Origin: a virus
Strand: one strand, 5' to 3'
Length of the DNA stretch: 20,345 bases
Virus record (IMG/VR): IMGVR_UViG_3300030118_000041
Location: 1 to 20,345 of that record
Both the position numbers and the translations under genes were made by a program. This document shows positions 20,262 to 20,345 of this stretch, piece by piece (within the stretch, counting starts at the first letter, position 1; each line of letters starts with the position of its first letter). The notes beneath the pieces were generated by a model. It searched no databases. It was not told the DNA's origin and saw only the letters and a list, made by a program, of their open reading frames with translations.

Positions 20262-20345
20262 CTAGTCATTATTAGAAACAACGGTAGCTCTTACGATACC
20301 GATATTCTTTGTCTCATAGACTTTCGACCAAGAGCCTACAGTTTC
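20262..20345 (-). CDS. C-terminal end of upstream structural protein (partial, probably capsid)
   Basis: Twenty-seven codons from the right edge to TAG at 20264-20262. The peptide is ETVGSWSKVYETKNIGIVRA followed by TVVSNND. The frame is in phase to the window edge and the following gene starts 12 bases later with a good ribosome site, so this is a real gene end. IGIVRATV resembles the last strand of capsid proteins, and the position just before a decoration-like gene and the connectors suggests the major capsid protein. Identity is not provable from so short a piece. Confidence 0.55.
   Translation of the reverse strand, partial: ETVGSWSKVYETKNIGIVRATVVSNND

Noticed and set aside
1-20345. 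tRNA genes, insertion sequences, attachment sites or integrase
   Set aside because: No cloverleaf-like sequence, terminal inverted repeats or transposase/integrase motifs were seen. The window is filled with virion genes.

Overview
The window looks like the structural (late) module of a tailed bacteriophage with a long, flexible, lambda-like tail (siphovirus morphology). This is inferred from gene order and protein motifs: head-tail connectors, tail terminator, tail tube protein, a frameshifted tail assembly chaperone, a tape measure protein, and homologues of lambda minor tail proteins M, L, K, I and J, followed by a large set of fibre-like proteins. The base composition is AT-rich. Several fibre proteins carry repeat modules that I know from marine phages, especially cyanophages and uncultured marine viruses: 13-residue repeats around LDGVTAT, a SKLDGIES-GATADQ module, and a C-terminal ENxQ...TNGKNA...GPITI module. 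A marine siphovirus, possibly of a picocyanobacterium, is therefore the best guess. The host is not shown by the sequence, and there is no integrase, tRNA or host gene in view.

From about 20.3 kb down to 0.85 kb nearly everything is on the minus strand in one tightly packed, probably co-transcribed unit with ATGA/TAATG overlaps and gaps of a few bases. In transcription order it contains: the C-terminus of an upstream (probably capsid) protein; a small beta-rich virion protein; a small basic ORF; head-tail adaptor, a small structural protein, head closure and HK97-gp10-like neck protein; tail terminator; a 46-residue ORF; tail tube protein; tail assembly chaperone with a -1 frameshift extension; tape measure protein (GTG start); minor tail proteins gpM-like, gpL-like, gpK-like (JAMM domain only) and gpI-like; and the 1135-residue gpJ-like tail-tip protein.

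From 9.4 to 1.9 kb there is a run of ten fibre or adhesin-related genes. They share pieces with one another: one C-terminal module in two fibres, one N-terminal motif in three short proteins, related N-termini in the two large fibres, and internal repeats. This suggests mosaic assembly of the host-contact apparatus.

The left edge (1 to 1.9 kb) holds a coiled-coil protein and two membrane-anchored proteins, one proline-rich. They converge with two plus-strand genes that overlap out of frame; the second encodes a probable exported protein. I do not recognise functions for this group. It is the least explained part of the window.

No gap longer than 300 bases without a gene is present. The gene-free stretches are all only tens of bases.
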